A stretch of DNA of 43,005 nt from Gracilaria domingensis (Eukaryota; Rhodophyta; Florideophyceae; Gracilariales; Gracilariaceae). The position numbers and the translations under genes were made by a program. Every line of letters begins with the position of its first letter. The first letter of the stretch is position 1. Where the stretch lies: positions 1 to 43,005 of the forward strand of contig VCMS01000254.1 of assembly GCA_022539475.1 (NCBI GenBank). Reading direction: 5' to 3'. The notes beneath the pieces are model-generated. The model was not told the origin of the DNA, made no database searches, and saw only the letters and a program-made list of their open reading frames with translations. Positions 1-11,720 of this stretch are shown piece after piece.

Positions 1-2150
1 CCGCCCGGAAACGCCAAGTAGAAATGGAAGACGGATCAGGTCCTGCCGATTTCGGAAACCGCTGCAAGCCGCAACGCGGGAACACGGTGCCGCTACCAGC
101 CGCCAGCAGCCTCAAAACCGACTGGCATGGGTGTCGACCAAGCTACACGTCTGAAGTCCGTGCAGCTGCCACCAGAATCCCAGGTATGGATCGATGTCAC
201 CACCAAACAATGGGGCCTCCACACAGTACAACCGTTGCCGCTTTTATATGAACATCGCCAAATCGCTCTTGCGAATGGAGTGGTAACTATCCAACCAGAT
301 CCACCCTTCAAGGTTATGGTCGCCAACTTTGGAAATTCCACTCAGTGGCTGGTAAAGAACCAAGTGATTGGTACAGTGCCGCCACACCCGACTGCGGTCG
401 TCCCAACGAAGATCCCTATCGCAAAGGTTCTCGGAGTTTCACACCCTAAGGAGGGGGAAGAGAGCGCTGAATCGCGATTTAGTGAAGCCGTCGACACGGA
501 TGAAACCCAAAGGGACTCGCGTCAAAACAATCCGAAACCTTTGGAGGTTAGCCCTGTACCGCCTGGCAGTGATTTGAAAGATCCTGTTGAGGAATTGAGG
601 AAGCTAGATCTGGAGCATGTACCAGAATCCCATGGGGAGAAGTTGCGTGAGATGTTGCGTGAATTCACTCCCATGTGGGACGGCACCCAAGGAACAATTG
701 GAGTAACTGAACACTGCATCGACCTGCTTCCGAATACTCGGCCTATCGCGCAACATCCCTATCGGGCCGGACCGAAAGCTCGGGAAGAAGAGAAATCTTA
801 AGTCGAGAAGATGTTGAGGGCTGGCGTTATTGAGGCCGCTCAATCCCCTTGGGCGTCACCTGTAGAGCTAATTCCGAAACCGGACGGATCTCGGAGATTC
901 TGTATCGATTACCGAAAGTTAAACGCGGTTAAAGTGAAATATGTATATCCGATACCCCGGATGGACGAATATATCGACTTTCTGGGGAGCGCAAACGTAT
1001 TTACCACCCTTGATGCGAACTGAGGATATTGGCAGGTTCCCATCAGGGAGGAAGACCGGAACAAGACAGCATTCGTCTGCCATCAAGGCCTATACCGTTT
1101 CCGGAGAATGCCCTTTGGGTTAACTAATGCACCCGCTACTTTCCAGCCTGCGGTTGATATCCTGTTGGCACGATTCAAGTGGACCACATGTTTGGTGTAT
1201 CTGAACGATATCGTCGTTTTTTCCAAAAATCTAGATGACCCTCTAGCCCATGTTCGGGATGTCATGAGAGTACTGCGTGACGCAGGAATCACACTGAAAC
1301 TCAAGAAGTGCGAGTTCTTCACCGAATCGGTTAAGTATCTGGGTCACATCATCCGTCCCGGAAAACTCTCAGTCGATGAGGTACGGGTCAAATCCTTGAA
1401 AGAGGCTAAGCACCCAAGGACTCAAACAGAGTTGCGATCCTTCTTGGGACTTTGTAACGTCTACAGACGTTTCGTTCCGAACTTTGCGGACATTGCTTCA
1501 CAATTGAATAAGCTCCTTACGAAAGGAAAACCTGTTGAATTGGACCCCTTTGGAGGTGCAGAGGCCTCCGCCTTTACGGCATTGGTCGAAGGCGTAACGT
1601 CACCGCCAATTTTGGTTCTCCCCAAATCTGGGTTACCCTATGAAGTCGATACCGACGCTAGTGCGAACCAGGTTGGGTGTGCTTTGTTTCAAACCGAAGA
1701 GACCGGGAAACGACACCCTATTGGGTACTGGTCGCGATCGCTGAACGTCCACGAACGGAACTACTCGGTGTCCGAGAAGGAATGTCTTGCCGTAGTCTGG
1801 GCATTGTCTACTCTCAGACCATATTTGATGGGAACTCACTTTAGGGTGCACACTGACCACAAGTGTCTCCGTTGGCTCATGGAAATCACCGAACCATCCT
1901 GACGCTTGATGCGTTGGAGACTCCGACTGTCGGAATTTGACTTCGAAGTCGTGTACAAGAAGGGCTCCCTCAACTTGCAGGCAGACGCACTATCCCGTTT
2001 GGGCACAGCAGCTGAAGCAGAGCCTACTGAGGACGCTGATATCCCATGCTTTATGGTTGGTGACCTCGATGGGAGGACTGAAATCCTGTCGGATGACGTG
2101 CGTGACGACATTCTCGCCACACGACCGCTTAACCGGGTGCCGGGTCATTT
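1..2150 (+). pseudogene. pol: Ty3/Gypsy pol: linker, reverse transcriptase and RNase H (decayed)
   Basis: One frame can be followed from about position 22 to 2150. It copies RNA to DNA (RT) and degrades the RNA strand (RNase H) in the retrotransposon particle. The RT fingers/palm read YRKLNAV near 910 and FGLTNAPATF near 1115. The catalytic box at 1198-1209 reads YLND where the family has YxDD, so the first metal-binding Asp is lost through GAT to AAT. RNase H shows DTDAS near 1648, SEKECLAVVW near 1771 and HTDHKCL near 1852, so its acidic residues look kept. Stops at 799-801 (TAA), 1021-1023 (TGA, inside the DANxGYW motif) and 1900-1902 (TGA) break the frame. Downstream the reading shifts to the integrase frame near 2140. 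Identity is certain; the copy is non-functional. Confidence 0.94.
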
Positions 2151-3506
2151 ATACCCATCACGCCCGAGGAGATGATACGGGAACAACAGACGGATCTCTT
2201 CTGTATCCAGGTACGAGCCCGTCTGAATGGTGGGTACCACTTACCTTTTCAGGTGAACGATCAAGGCTACCTAGTAGGGAAGGTGTCAACGAACCCACAA
2301 ATAGTGGTGCCGCACTCCTTGCAGAGTCGCGTCCTTCATCTCTTTCACTACGTGAAATTGAGAGCCCATCCGGGAGGAAGTAAGTTGTATCTCACACTGA
2401 GAAAGGATTTTTACTGGCCGGCAATGGCATTTGACTGTTATGCAGTCCGCCGATTCTGTCAGGAACGTGCCAAGAACGACATCAAATTAAGGAAGCACTC
2501 CAAGAAGTTAAAGTTATTCCCCGTAAGGGCGCCGTTGGAATTTGTCGCCATTGATATTCTAGGCGAACTGATCAAAACCTCGCAAGGAAATCAATACCTC
2601 CTGGTAATTACCGATCGCTTCTCGAAGCTGGTACGGACTGTGCCGCTTAAGCGGATAACTGCTGCCGCTGAGGCTCAGGCGTTTGTTACCCACTGGGTCT
2701 TTGTCTATGGACCACCGGTACACTTACTCTCCGAGAACGGCTCTCAGTTCACGTCGAAGTTCTTTCAAGACGTATGTCGCATCCTGGATATTAGGAATCT
2801 GTTCACAACAACGTATCATCCCCAAACTAATGGTCAAGCAGAGAGATTTGACCGAACCATTCTTGGTGCATTGAGATCCTACGTTGTGCAACACCCCAAG
2901 ACTTGGGATCTGTACACTGACGCAATCACCTATGCGTATAACACCCAAGTGAATCGCGTCACGTCTTTGTCCCCTTTCGAGTTGGTCCTGTAAAGGAGAC
3001 CGCCTCCCTTTGCTATTGAGGCACAGCCAACTATGGACCAATACTCTACACCGAGATTACATCGAGAGGCGTGGAAGAAATGGTTAAGCATGATGGTGCC
3101 CATTGCTAAACGCTCTATAGAGAAGGCTCAACTCGCGTACAAGCGCAATTTCGATAGTCGAATTCGCAGGCCGCTACCGCAACTGCGGGATGGTGAGTAC
3201 GTGTTCCTCAGGAAGGAGTACTATAATCCTGAGAAAGAGAAGCGGCATAAGCTCTCTCCAATCGCCAGTGGCCTCTTTCGGGTAGTATCCGTCCAGGAGA
3301 CGACCGTCGTGCTCGATATTGATAATCAGCACGAGCGGGTATCACGAGATCGAGTGTATCGCGCCCCAAGCCCTATCCAGGAAGTTATCTCAAGGCCGAG
3401 TACCGGAAATGGCTCACCGCCGCACCAGGAGCCAGGAGACCGAACAGTCGGGTGCTACTGCGAACCGCCCATCGGTTTTGCCCCACCAGCAACACGGTCT
3501 CTCTGA
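2144..3506 (+). pseudogene. int: Ty3/Gypsy integrase (decayed)
   Basis: The integrase inserts element cDNA into the host genome. Visible parts are the N-terminal zinc-binding region (HYVKLRAHPGG near 2347; the CxxC pair is damaged and reads CQER), the catalytic core and the C-terminal GPY/F-like region ending near 3360. In the DDE triad the first Asp is at 2553-2555, the second position at 2733-2735 is Glu instead of Asp (SENGSQF), and the third Glu is at 2841-2843 (YHPQTNGQAER precedes it). A TAA at 2991-2993 separates core and C-terminus, which continue in the same frame. The upstream RT/RNase H lies in another frame. The end of this reading near 3400-3506 is uncertain because the neighbouring frame looks coding from about 3400. 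Confidence 0.92.
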
Positions 3507-4170
3507 ATTGCCCAGTACAACAGAGTTACTCAAGGATAACCCCGGACTCTCACGGGTTACACCTGCACCGTCTACTGAGCTTAATAAGATTCAACCCCCG
3601 TCTACGGTATTGGCGCCAAATACGGAAGCCGTATCGCACCCTAAGGAGGGGGAGAGCAGTGTAAATCGCGCTCCGGTTGCTCCGGCGTCCGCTGGACCTG
3701 ACCGAGGTGTTGAGTCTCAGAGTGAGACAGAATCCCCCGCTGGGAATGGTCGCGCTGGCGCTGAATCGCGTACATCCGAGACCTCGGCGAGGAATGAAGT
3801 CAGAAGAAGTGAAGAATCCCCCGCAGGGAGTGCTACAGCTAAAGAAGTTTGTGGCCCCGTTGGGATGCAATCCAAGTCGTTGGAGCGTACGGTATCTCGC
3901 TCGCGCGAATGCACTGTCTGCGCCGACCCGTTTGTCGGACGAGGCGACATGGAGATCGATGTATAGCCTACCTGGGAACAGCCCATAGCGGGAGGAGGAA
4001 GGAAAGAAGAACCCTTGTGGATTGTACTGGAAAGCCTGAAGGAGAAAGTGGTCAAGTTCCCCGAAGGGTACGCTGGAACATACGGAACATGTCGAGGTGC
4101 AGGACCGTAAGCACGGTGAACGGTACCACATACGGTATGCATGTGCAGCCCGACGGCGGGAGATTTGAGA
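3400..4170 (+). pseudogene. Post-integrase tail of the Ty3/Gypsy polyprotein
   Basis: The frame shared with the RT half carries a Ser/Pro/Glu-rich, probably disordered tail to a TAG at 3964-3966. It then continues in the same frame through PTWEQPIAGGGRKEEPLW up to about 4080. A further frame change leads to about 30 codons ending near 4171. The tail contains SHPKEGE at about 3634-3654, also present upstream of RT at 439-459. I recognise no domain. It probably links integrase to the chromodomain. Between about 4170 and 4530 all frames are broken and I see no gene. Confidence 0.55.
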
Positions 4171-4527
4171 TTACCTGCTGTAAACATGCGCCATTGCTGG
4201 GGGGAATTGCACGCCGCTTGGCAACCGCCGGCCGAAAAACCTGACAGCGTAGATACCGTTCACGGGACGTGTGGCGCACACGCGCGCCCGGGTGTGCCCA
4301 AATATCCAATGAAAATCGAATGCACCCCAGGTCATGCGCCGTGCCCCACGTTCCGCCGCCCTGCGCAGGGAGTGCTGTACACCACTTCTCCGTCACAACG
4401 GCTCTTCCGCAGCGAAAGTAAAGGTATTGCCGCTTCACGGACGCGACCGTTCGTCGATTAGTTGCCCGTTTGGGATAGAAAAAAGTTTGCCGGAAACCGG
4501 AGATCAAGAGCTTTCGATTGAGCTCAC

Positions 4528-5046
4528 TTGCGAGGCAATTGGATGCCCGTGTCGGTAGTTAGCACACTCCATCGCGACGGCTGGAAAACACGACAGTTTA
4601 CTTATTCTCCGCCCCGAGAACCGGTTCGAAACCCGAAGGAAGTACTACCCCGCTTGGGTTTTGCTAGTTGTCACTCTCTGATGTCGGGAAAGGACAAGAA
4701 AGAAGCCAGAGATGGCGTGTACCCACAAGAATTCGTGGTAGATCGTATCGTGGAACACGAGGAAAGCCCCGAAGGGAAACTACTGTATAGAGTCCGTTGG
4801 TACGGCTATCCTCCTGACGAGGACACTTGGGAACCAATTGAACACCTCCCTAGGTCCAAGGTCATGTCGTATCACCGCCGTAATCGGACGCCATTGCCTC
4901 CAACATGGATAACGAGATGGTCGGTTAGCCCGCTTATCGGTGTGCTCTACTGTACTCGTGCCCGCCTTGCGGTTGGAAGAAAGAAGTCAGACGCTCGGAA
5001 GAGAAGAAGAAGACCTAGGAGTAGGGAGGGATCCTCTGTATCATAG
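4528..5046 (+). pseudogene. Chromodomain at the C-terminus of the Ty3/Gypsy polyprotein
   Basis: The open frame holds a clear chromodomain at about 4726-4875: FVVDRIVEHE, then LLYRVRWYGYP, then EDTWEPIEHLPRS. The aromatic cage positions (F/Y near the start, W and Y of RWYGY, W of DTWEP) are present. In chromoviruses this domain binds methylated histone tails and guides integration. The first ATG that fits the domain is at 4681. After the domain the frame turns basic (many Lys/Arg near 4975-5030) and ends in TAG. The domain itself is intact, but it is cut off from integrase by stops and frame changes, so I list it as part of a dead element. Confidence 0.88.
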
Positions 5047-5319
5047 GAGAGATGTAGTAGAACTACCGAATTATCGGGATACTTCCGTATTACGGAGAAG
5101 TAGGAACTGCCTGAAGAGGAATGAAGATATCTGCACTATATGGCCAGGAACTGGAAGAGAAGTGGAAGAAGGCAGATCCTACTGAAGGAGAACGAAGGGG
5201 AAGAAGCTCGTCGCCGAGAAGCATACCTCGACGAGGGTAAGGGAAAATTTGCCACTAGCTGGCTTTAATTGGAGACTATCACAAGACACTCTAAGATCGG
5301 AGGAACACCTTATGAAGGG

Positions 5320-8300
5320 CTATCCACCAGTGGAGGGAGCACCGCTTCCCGTGTTGGGATTCTGCGCGAAGTACTCGCTTGCAAGAGCCGCGAGGCCCGC
5401 AACGGTGTTCACTCCTGGTGGGATCGGAATGCCATGAGCCTGGAGGTCAGTACGAAGGGAAGCCACACTCCCAGCCCAATTTGCAGGCTGAGCAGTGGGA
5501 GCAACCAAGGACCATCCCGCAGGATCTTGAGCGCCCTCTGTTGGGACCGCTGTCGTGTTAGGATCCGAGTTCGGAACTCCCGTCAGCTGTGCTGTCCCGG
5601 CTACGGTGGCTACCGCACCATTGTCCAACATTAGATCAGGTGCATCCGACGGAAGGGCGTAATACTCGGGAAACAAGAACCCTACTGGGTGAGCGACTGG
5701 AATTGCGCGGGGCATAGCCGCCATTGCAGTCGCTTGCTTTTCGGAGATGAACTGTCGCTCCCACGGGTCGTAGTACACCCAGACCCCGGAACGGGTGGAA
5801 ATTCGCCCCCGTGATCGGTCGCGGAAACGCTGTCGCCTGTTAGGCTGCCAAGCTAGCGAAACTCGGTCCCAATCGACCCTGTCGATGACATCCAACAATT
5901 CCCCAGCCTCTTCCTGGTTAGCCTCGGAACCCAAGAGAGTAACGAGATCAATCCTTCGAAGGAGCCACCTCAGATTTGGAGGGAGATACCACAAATGGTA
6001 ATGGTCATAGACATCCCACAGGACGTGAACCGCGACGCCGGCAGCCCACTCGGCAAGGACCAAAGACCAGTAGCCCGAGTTGGGATTGTCTATCAACCGC
6101 AAACCGATGTAGCAGATACTCGGCGGGAGTTCAGCGAAACACCCCGCGGGGACCTCTACACGGCTCCATCACGATGGATGGCCCACATATCGGGAGGGCA
6201 AGGCATCGAAGCGCAAACGATCAACTTTCAAGTTTGGATATGGAACTAGGAGTCCCCTACGGGAGCGCGCATTCCGTTCAAACTAGGCTCGTCTCTTTAA
6301 GTCATAGAGATCTTTGTTGTGTCTCTTACTCCTGGATAGGTATCGGAACTCCCCCTGAGTAAGGGACGACTCCATAGGAGAATATCAGGATCAACCTCGC
6401 TGAAGTGATATCTATGCTCCGCTTCCGGAAATTCCGCCAAGGCGTAACCATAGAAAACCTCACCGTAGGTACGGTAATGCGAGACGTCGAAGTCATACTC
6501 GGCCGGAATCGGATGGTCATATCGCAATCTTTCAATTCTGGAGTAAGCGAGTCGCGCCATATCCCCACGTGCGTGGTCAAGGGACTCTCCGCGATCGCAA
6601 CGAAGCAAATGCGGTTCCAAGGCTATGCGGGTCCGCCACTCGCCAGAGCGCACCGCATCTCGGGGAAGCCCACCTGGGGGTACTTCGTTCACGGCGTACG
6701 AATCGATGAGAGCATCATCTGCTACCACTGTCGGGTGAAACCACGGAGCGCGGGAAAAGATCCACCCCTCACGTCGGGTATCCCGGTTCACCAGGGACTC
6801 CCTACTAATCCACCCACGAGGGTTCACCGTCAACGGTACGGCCTGCTCGGCATTCCAGGCAATGGAGTTTGGGTCATGTGGCTGCTGCACCGGAGCCACG
6901 GGAGGAGCCGGAGGTATCGGAAGAGGCGCACCCGGATGGGAGTAAGCTTCATAGAAGTTGAAGGCAGCTACCGCTTGCGGGATGGGTTGGGCCGGAGCTT
7001 GAGGATGCAGGAAACCTGGATGGTTGTACCCAGCGTAGGATTGAGCGAACCGACCGCTGTACGGATTCCCTTGTGGGAGAGGAGCCGATTGGAATCCACC
7101 AAAGTACTGTGGAAGACTCTGAGGAGGCTGTCCTTGTTGGGAAGCGCTGCCCGAGGGCACCTCAGACGCCGCTTGCGGAGCTGACGACGAGTTCCCCGGG
7201 AGCGGGTTGCTATGGAATGGGTTCGGATTCATTCCTGTCGAAGGAGGAGAAGGATCAGTAGGCACGAGTAGTGAACGCCGAGGTATCGGAGGAGAAGGAG
7301 TAGTTGTATCCGAAGTCGGAGGCGAAAGCCGCTTGCGTAGAAGAATCGAGTGGTCGGTGGAACCCTTAAGGGACGTCATATTTGTACCCCAGATGTCGGT
7401 ACTTCGCCGTCGCTCTCGCGCTCGCGCTCGAACCTAGGGAGGGGGAGATGTGGAGCAACGGCTTTCCGCTATCGGATGCATCATGTCGCTCATAATGAGA
7501 TGGTACGGATGGCCGGTGACGTGGCGAAGTTATGAAAACTCCCTTTAATTTTGGGCAATTTTTGGAGGGTTTTAACAGAGCTTTGGTAGTTGAATCCTCT
7601 GTAGGAAGTGTATAGTAAGTGGAATAGTTTGCCACGTGTGGAGGTTGGCCTGCAGATAATGGTGCCACGTCCGCTGGGAATTACACCAACCACTGACAGT
7701 GGGTTGCCCACGTGTAGAACCCTCGTGAGGTGTGCACCGTAGACGTAGAAGACCGAGCCCAAACCGTCACGACAGAGCGTAGAGAGTTGAACAGAGAAAG
7801 CAAACCACGTGTTTGGAGTGTACCACTTGGAAATGAGGTAGATGCAGCAGGCCCTACCAGAGTGCCGCTGATAATTATCTGCCCGGTGTGCGCAAGACCA
7901 GTGGGTGGATGGAAGGAAGGCGGCAGACTAGTCAGAGGAATACCATCAGAGGTCGTCGGAGGAGCAAGACCGCTGGGGCGCCCTGCTCCAGGGATCAGAC
8001 CAGTAGTTGTGCCGACTCCAGGAGTTCAAAGACCCGCTGGCGGCATCGGAGCGCCGGATGACGACGGAAGCGCAGCCCAGCGGAAACCAGTATAGAAACC
8101 ACTTGGTGCTTCTCCAGGATCCGCGGGCGGAAGAGGAACGTTACGAGGACCCAGAAGGATGTGGAACCGTGCGGAGGGGTCTGCACCAGGAGGTCCATCA
8201 GGTAGCTTATACGTACCAAGGCAACCGAAGCCTAACATTTGGGTCGGAGATGTCTGAGACGCAGGAGCGTACGGGTTGAAAATTTCCACAGTGGGTCGAC

Positions 8301-8692
8301 GTAGAAGTGCATGGACTTCCACGAGGTTGCTGAACAGACCGAGATAGGCGGTCAACTCACGCGAAAGAGTAAGGTGGAAGTAGTTGCGGAATTGTCACAA
8401 CCCATTAGTGCACCGCTCATGGTGAGCGACCACTGGGAGCACGTTTGTCAAACCATCCACGGCGGTGAGGATTTCGTTCGGACTAGGACGGTTGAAATGC
8501 ACCATCGAGGCGTGGTTCAGACGAGCCATAGCGGAGAGGCTCATGGGTTCCCCGGCTGGGAGGATGCGTGGCCGCTTGAGTATTGGGAGGACTACTGTGG
8601 ACGGGAGCTGACATACTGGTAGAGGCAGTCGCCTGTACGGGGGCCGACGGAGGTAACGCTGGGGACTCATAGTTCTCGGCGTCCACCATCAT
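5320..8692 (-). pseudogene. Unrecognised long decayed gene, antisense to the Ty3 pol
   Basis: On the minus strand coding-like sequence runs from an ATG-ATG start at 8692 to a stop at 5320, about 1,100 codons. The N-terminus is Pro/Ser/Ala-rich (MMVDAENYES). The middle has conserved-looking stretches such as HALLRRPTVEIFNPYAP near 8270 and LLGPRNVPLPPADPGEAP near 8130. A Pro/Gln-rich stretch at 7379-6850 is followed by a Trp/Tyr-rich globular part (HVLWDVYDHYHLWYLPP near 6010, YYDPWERQF near 5770). The copy is broken: frame changes near 8540, 7380 and 6300, and a TGA at 6169-6171 inside the last frame. Only 6297-7379 stays open for more than 300 codons. I recognise no family. It could be a gag- or capsid-like protein of another element, or an antisense ORF of the neighbouring Ty3 element. 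Confidence 0.5.
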
Positions 8693-8879
8693 TTCATTAA
8701 CAAATTTACGATTGCTTCAAAAGATTGATATTTACATCCATTATTTAGATGATATTACAGCATCGTATCATCATCACGAAAAGGGTCCTCGCCAGCCACA
8801 TGCTGGTTCTGCAAGGGCACGATCCTTGAAACTCAGGGTCGTAGACGTTCCAACCTTGTTGATCTTCAAATTGTGGTTA

Positions 8880-10500
8880 CTAACAGCCGTCAGGTAATTG
8901 TCTAGTTGCTGCACCGTGTACTTCGTACCATAATGACGGCAAGCCCCATTGCACGAATGTCTCTGATGACATCAGTGGAGATGTGGGAGACACGATCAAC
9001 TGGTTGAGTACCGCTGATACCGACGGCTTTTCAGGACAGCTGTTGTCCCAAGTTACACCTTCCACGGATGCCTGACGGGCGAGAATCGCCACCACAACAG
9101 CCCATTCGCGCACGCAACTGACCAAACGGCATACGCATTATTCCTTTCGAGGACAATGCTACTTCTAAAGTAAGCTAGAACCGGAGGGGTCGGACTTCCA
9201 ACCACTGGCAGACTTGGTAATGATCCCATCAAGACAGTCGACTCACATGCCACGACCGGCGGTTCTGGTCGCTCTGCGACCAATATTCAACGTTGTGAAA
9301 GAGAATAATCGTACGCGTATGACCATGGCGGTGAAAGACGCGGCTCTTGGTCATCGCGTCGGTCGCCCAACGGACACGGCCTGTTCAATAGTTGGTGTCT
9401 AGAGAGCGTTCGAACGCCACGTAATCGAGATTGGCCCCGAGATGACCAGTTGGTTCATCCAGACGGTGAAGGATATCGATCACACGCCGGACGTAATGGA
9501 ACTCCTCGTCGCAACGGATGAACGGAAGGTCCGACGGAATGGCCACTGGGATTTAGTAGAGGAATTTCGTATGCCTCTGTCGCGCGTGGAAGCATTGCAG
9601 ACGAAAAAACCGGTTTTGCTTCTCGCCCCGGCGAGATGGCGGCGAAGCCATCGGCAACGCTTGCAATCGGTGACAACCACATCTGGGGATTGCGCTATAC
9701 TGCGAGAGTTCCATGTGGCGAAACCACAAGGGACACAAAGAGAAGCTGATGTGGAACGGCCAGTTTCCCAGAGCGACCATTTAGGCAGAGATATCTGCAA
9801 ACCGAGCCCCATAGTGCGCGTGCGGCTGCCCGTGTGTCCTATTAAGGTAGTACGGGGTAAGTTTCTGAATCTCCACCGTTCTGGCGAGCGCCCAAGGGTT
9901 GATGTTGCTGGGACTAGCAGCGGCGGCATAAGGATCATAGCTGCCGCCACGACCATAACGATCTTGGCGCGCACGCGAGCTAGCCCGCGTTTTCGGCTTG
10001 GGGATTCGGCTGCCACGGCCGCGGGGTACCCCAGCGGTTTTCCCAGACATCCGCGACGCGTCGAGAACCTCGCGGACCGATCGAACAGTCTCTGGTGACG
10101 GAGATAGCTCGGAGGTGGTGCCACCCCTTATAGGGTCGTAATGCGGCTCTTCGCTCACAACGAGGGCCTCTGCTTTCGGAGCTTCGGCCCCCGATGGAGA
10201 CAAAACCAGAGTACCAGTTTTGTACAGTGCATGGCGACGTGGGCACTCCACCAAGTAAGAATCGGGCGCATACGGCGCGCGTGCGTCGGAAGGGCGCACC
10301 GCAGCGGCCAGAAGGAGAGAGACAAGCACGCCTTACAGTCGTCCGGACGGCTCTTGAAGCTCATCGACCACCCAGTGTGGGAGGCCGACCGTTCATCCAT
10401 GAGATCAGGAAGAGACGGAGTTGTACAGGGTAAGCGACTTGAGGGATCACGACCAAGACGGTAGACTGAGCGGAGCACACACCGATGGACCCGAAGCGGG
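8880..10500 (-). pseudogene. Second unrecognised decayed gene on the minus strand
   Basis: Minus-strand frames read as protein from about 10500 to a stop at 8880, just upstream of the 8692 start. One frame is open from 10329 to 9781 and continues in frame after a stop to 9553. It shows a Cys/His patch (YLVECPRRHALYKTG near 10245), a basic Arg/Gly-rich stretch near 10050 and a possible Asn/Pro-rich linker near 9920. Another frame from about 9500 to 9180 is rich in His, Tyr and Trp (FHYVRRVIDILHRLDEP near 9500, FHRHGHTRTIILFHNVEYW near 9320) and carries TGA stops. A last frame ends in QLPDGC at 8880. Plus-strand frames here are also partly open, so strand choice rests on aromatic-rich, low-repeat content. 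Function unknown. Confidence 0.38.
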
Positions 10501-11394
10501 GCTGGCCACCACGACGGCGCAAGCGCAGAGCCTCAACGAAGATCAGACGTGACCAACGAGGAGGCGTCGTGGCTGATAAGCGCCAGCCTGGAGCAAAAGA
10601 GACCCAGGAGGAAACTTGCACGGCGTCCGCGCGACAGAAGGCGTTACACCCCTGCGGACGGCGGAACCATGCAGCGAGAGAGAGAGGGAACCCACGAAGG
10701 TGATGCTAGTGGCGCAAACCCGATTGGCGATGATGGCATCAAGGGGTATTGGAAAGGCCGAGCGGGACACCATAAGGAGGGCTAAAAGCCGCAGTAATCC
10801 ACGAGAACAAGGGAAGAAACCAGCGAGTCAGGAGCGAGGGAGCCGGAGGACGGAGCCGCTCTGTCAAACAATCGAAGAAACGCCGTGAGACGGCTTACCA
10901 AGTGATCGGCGAGATGAAAGCACTCTCTCCACGGGGTTAGAGCGAACGAGCTCCGCCAAGTAGAACTACCGTGGAGAATAACACAAAAAGACCCAGACCG
11001 AACGATCGTTGCGCGACACGCACCGACCTAATAGGGCTGGCACTGGAGGGCAGCGCGACCACGAAGGTGTGCGATGCACGCAATCGAGACCCCCAATAAT
11101 GGGGGGTGCTCCGCTAAAAGCGCCATGCAACGCCATGGGGCGCACTACGCGCCGGACGACGCCAGGCCCTGACCGTTCGGTGAAAGGGCGGCAAAGCCGT
11201 GGGGACCTATGCAGCCACGGGGCTTGCCTGTCGGTAGGAGGGGGGTCTGTTGTATAGTACGCCCGATCGGTGGCAGCGCTACTCGACCAACTGGTGAGGT
11301 CACGGGCCACAAGAGATGTGTGGATGGTGCTCCACGTGGGGCGTTCCTGTGCATGGGTACGGACCAGACTAATAAGATTATTTTTATTAACTTA
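10501..11394. other. No gene recognised; GC-rich spacer before the inverted repeat
   Basis: Short frames are open on both strands but none carries a recognisable motif. If the minus-strand block is a retroelement, this would be its leader. A TATA-like TATACAA on the minus strand lies near 11252. That is weak evidence for a promoter. Confidence 0.3.
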
Positions 11395-11720
11395 GAATTA
11401 ATATTGAATACGTCTTGTACATATGTGGCCGGGGTGGTGCACCACAACTGCATCGTTCGGTGGCCTATATGCCACTAGGCCCATGAGAGCCGTAGGGGCG
11501 CTCGGGGGTACTAGACCCCCTAGGCGCCAACCTCGTACACCAAATGGTTAAGGCCAGCACCAACTATGCTAAAGTGGTACCAGTTCGGTTCTACAGTCAC
11601 CGACTGGTAAGTGTACTAGTCCTTTTAGTTCTTCTGACCTCGAGGGTTATACGTGCCTGTCGCATACCAGTTCAGGCGTATTTACCACTTGGTCACCGTG
11701 CAATATATGTAGTGCAAGAC
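11395..11720 (+). repeat. Inverted-repeat arm 1 (probable LTR fragment)
   Basis: This segment reappears in reverse complement at 12835-13170 with roughly 70-80% identity by eye. Shared blocks include TTCGGTTCTACAGTCACC near 11585, the stretch from GTACATATGTGGCCGGGG near 11418, and a TACTAGA-type block near 11508. Similarity fades near 11400 and 11720. The arms either are LTR parts of two head-to-head retroelements of one family or are terminal arms of a foldback element of about 1.8 kb. I favour LTRs because a gag follows the second arm. Confidence 0.65.

Larger units (their letters stand above)
1..5046 (+). mobile_element. Ty3/Gypsy retrotransposon, 5'-truncated by the window edge
   Basis: Domains read in Ty3/Gypsy order on the plus strand: post-protease linker, reverse transcriptase, RNase H, integrase, proline/serine-rich tail and a chromodomain near 4726-4875. 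The gag and protease lie beyond the left edge. The copy is dead: there are in-frame stops at 799-801, 1021-1023, 1900-1902 and 2991-2993, a frame change near 2140, more frame changes after 3300, and substitutions in both catalytic centres. No 3' LTR could be placed directly after the chromodomain. The sequence turns instead into minus-strand coding sequence from about 5320. The chromodomain suggests chromovirus-type targeting to modified histones, which is family knowledge and not shown here. Confidence 0.93.

Noticed and set aside
6405..7184. 259-codon plus-strand ORF
   Set aside because: It is the shadow of the minus-strand frame 6297-7379, which has the more protein-like composition.
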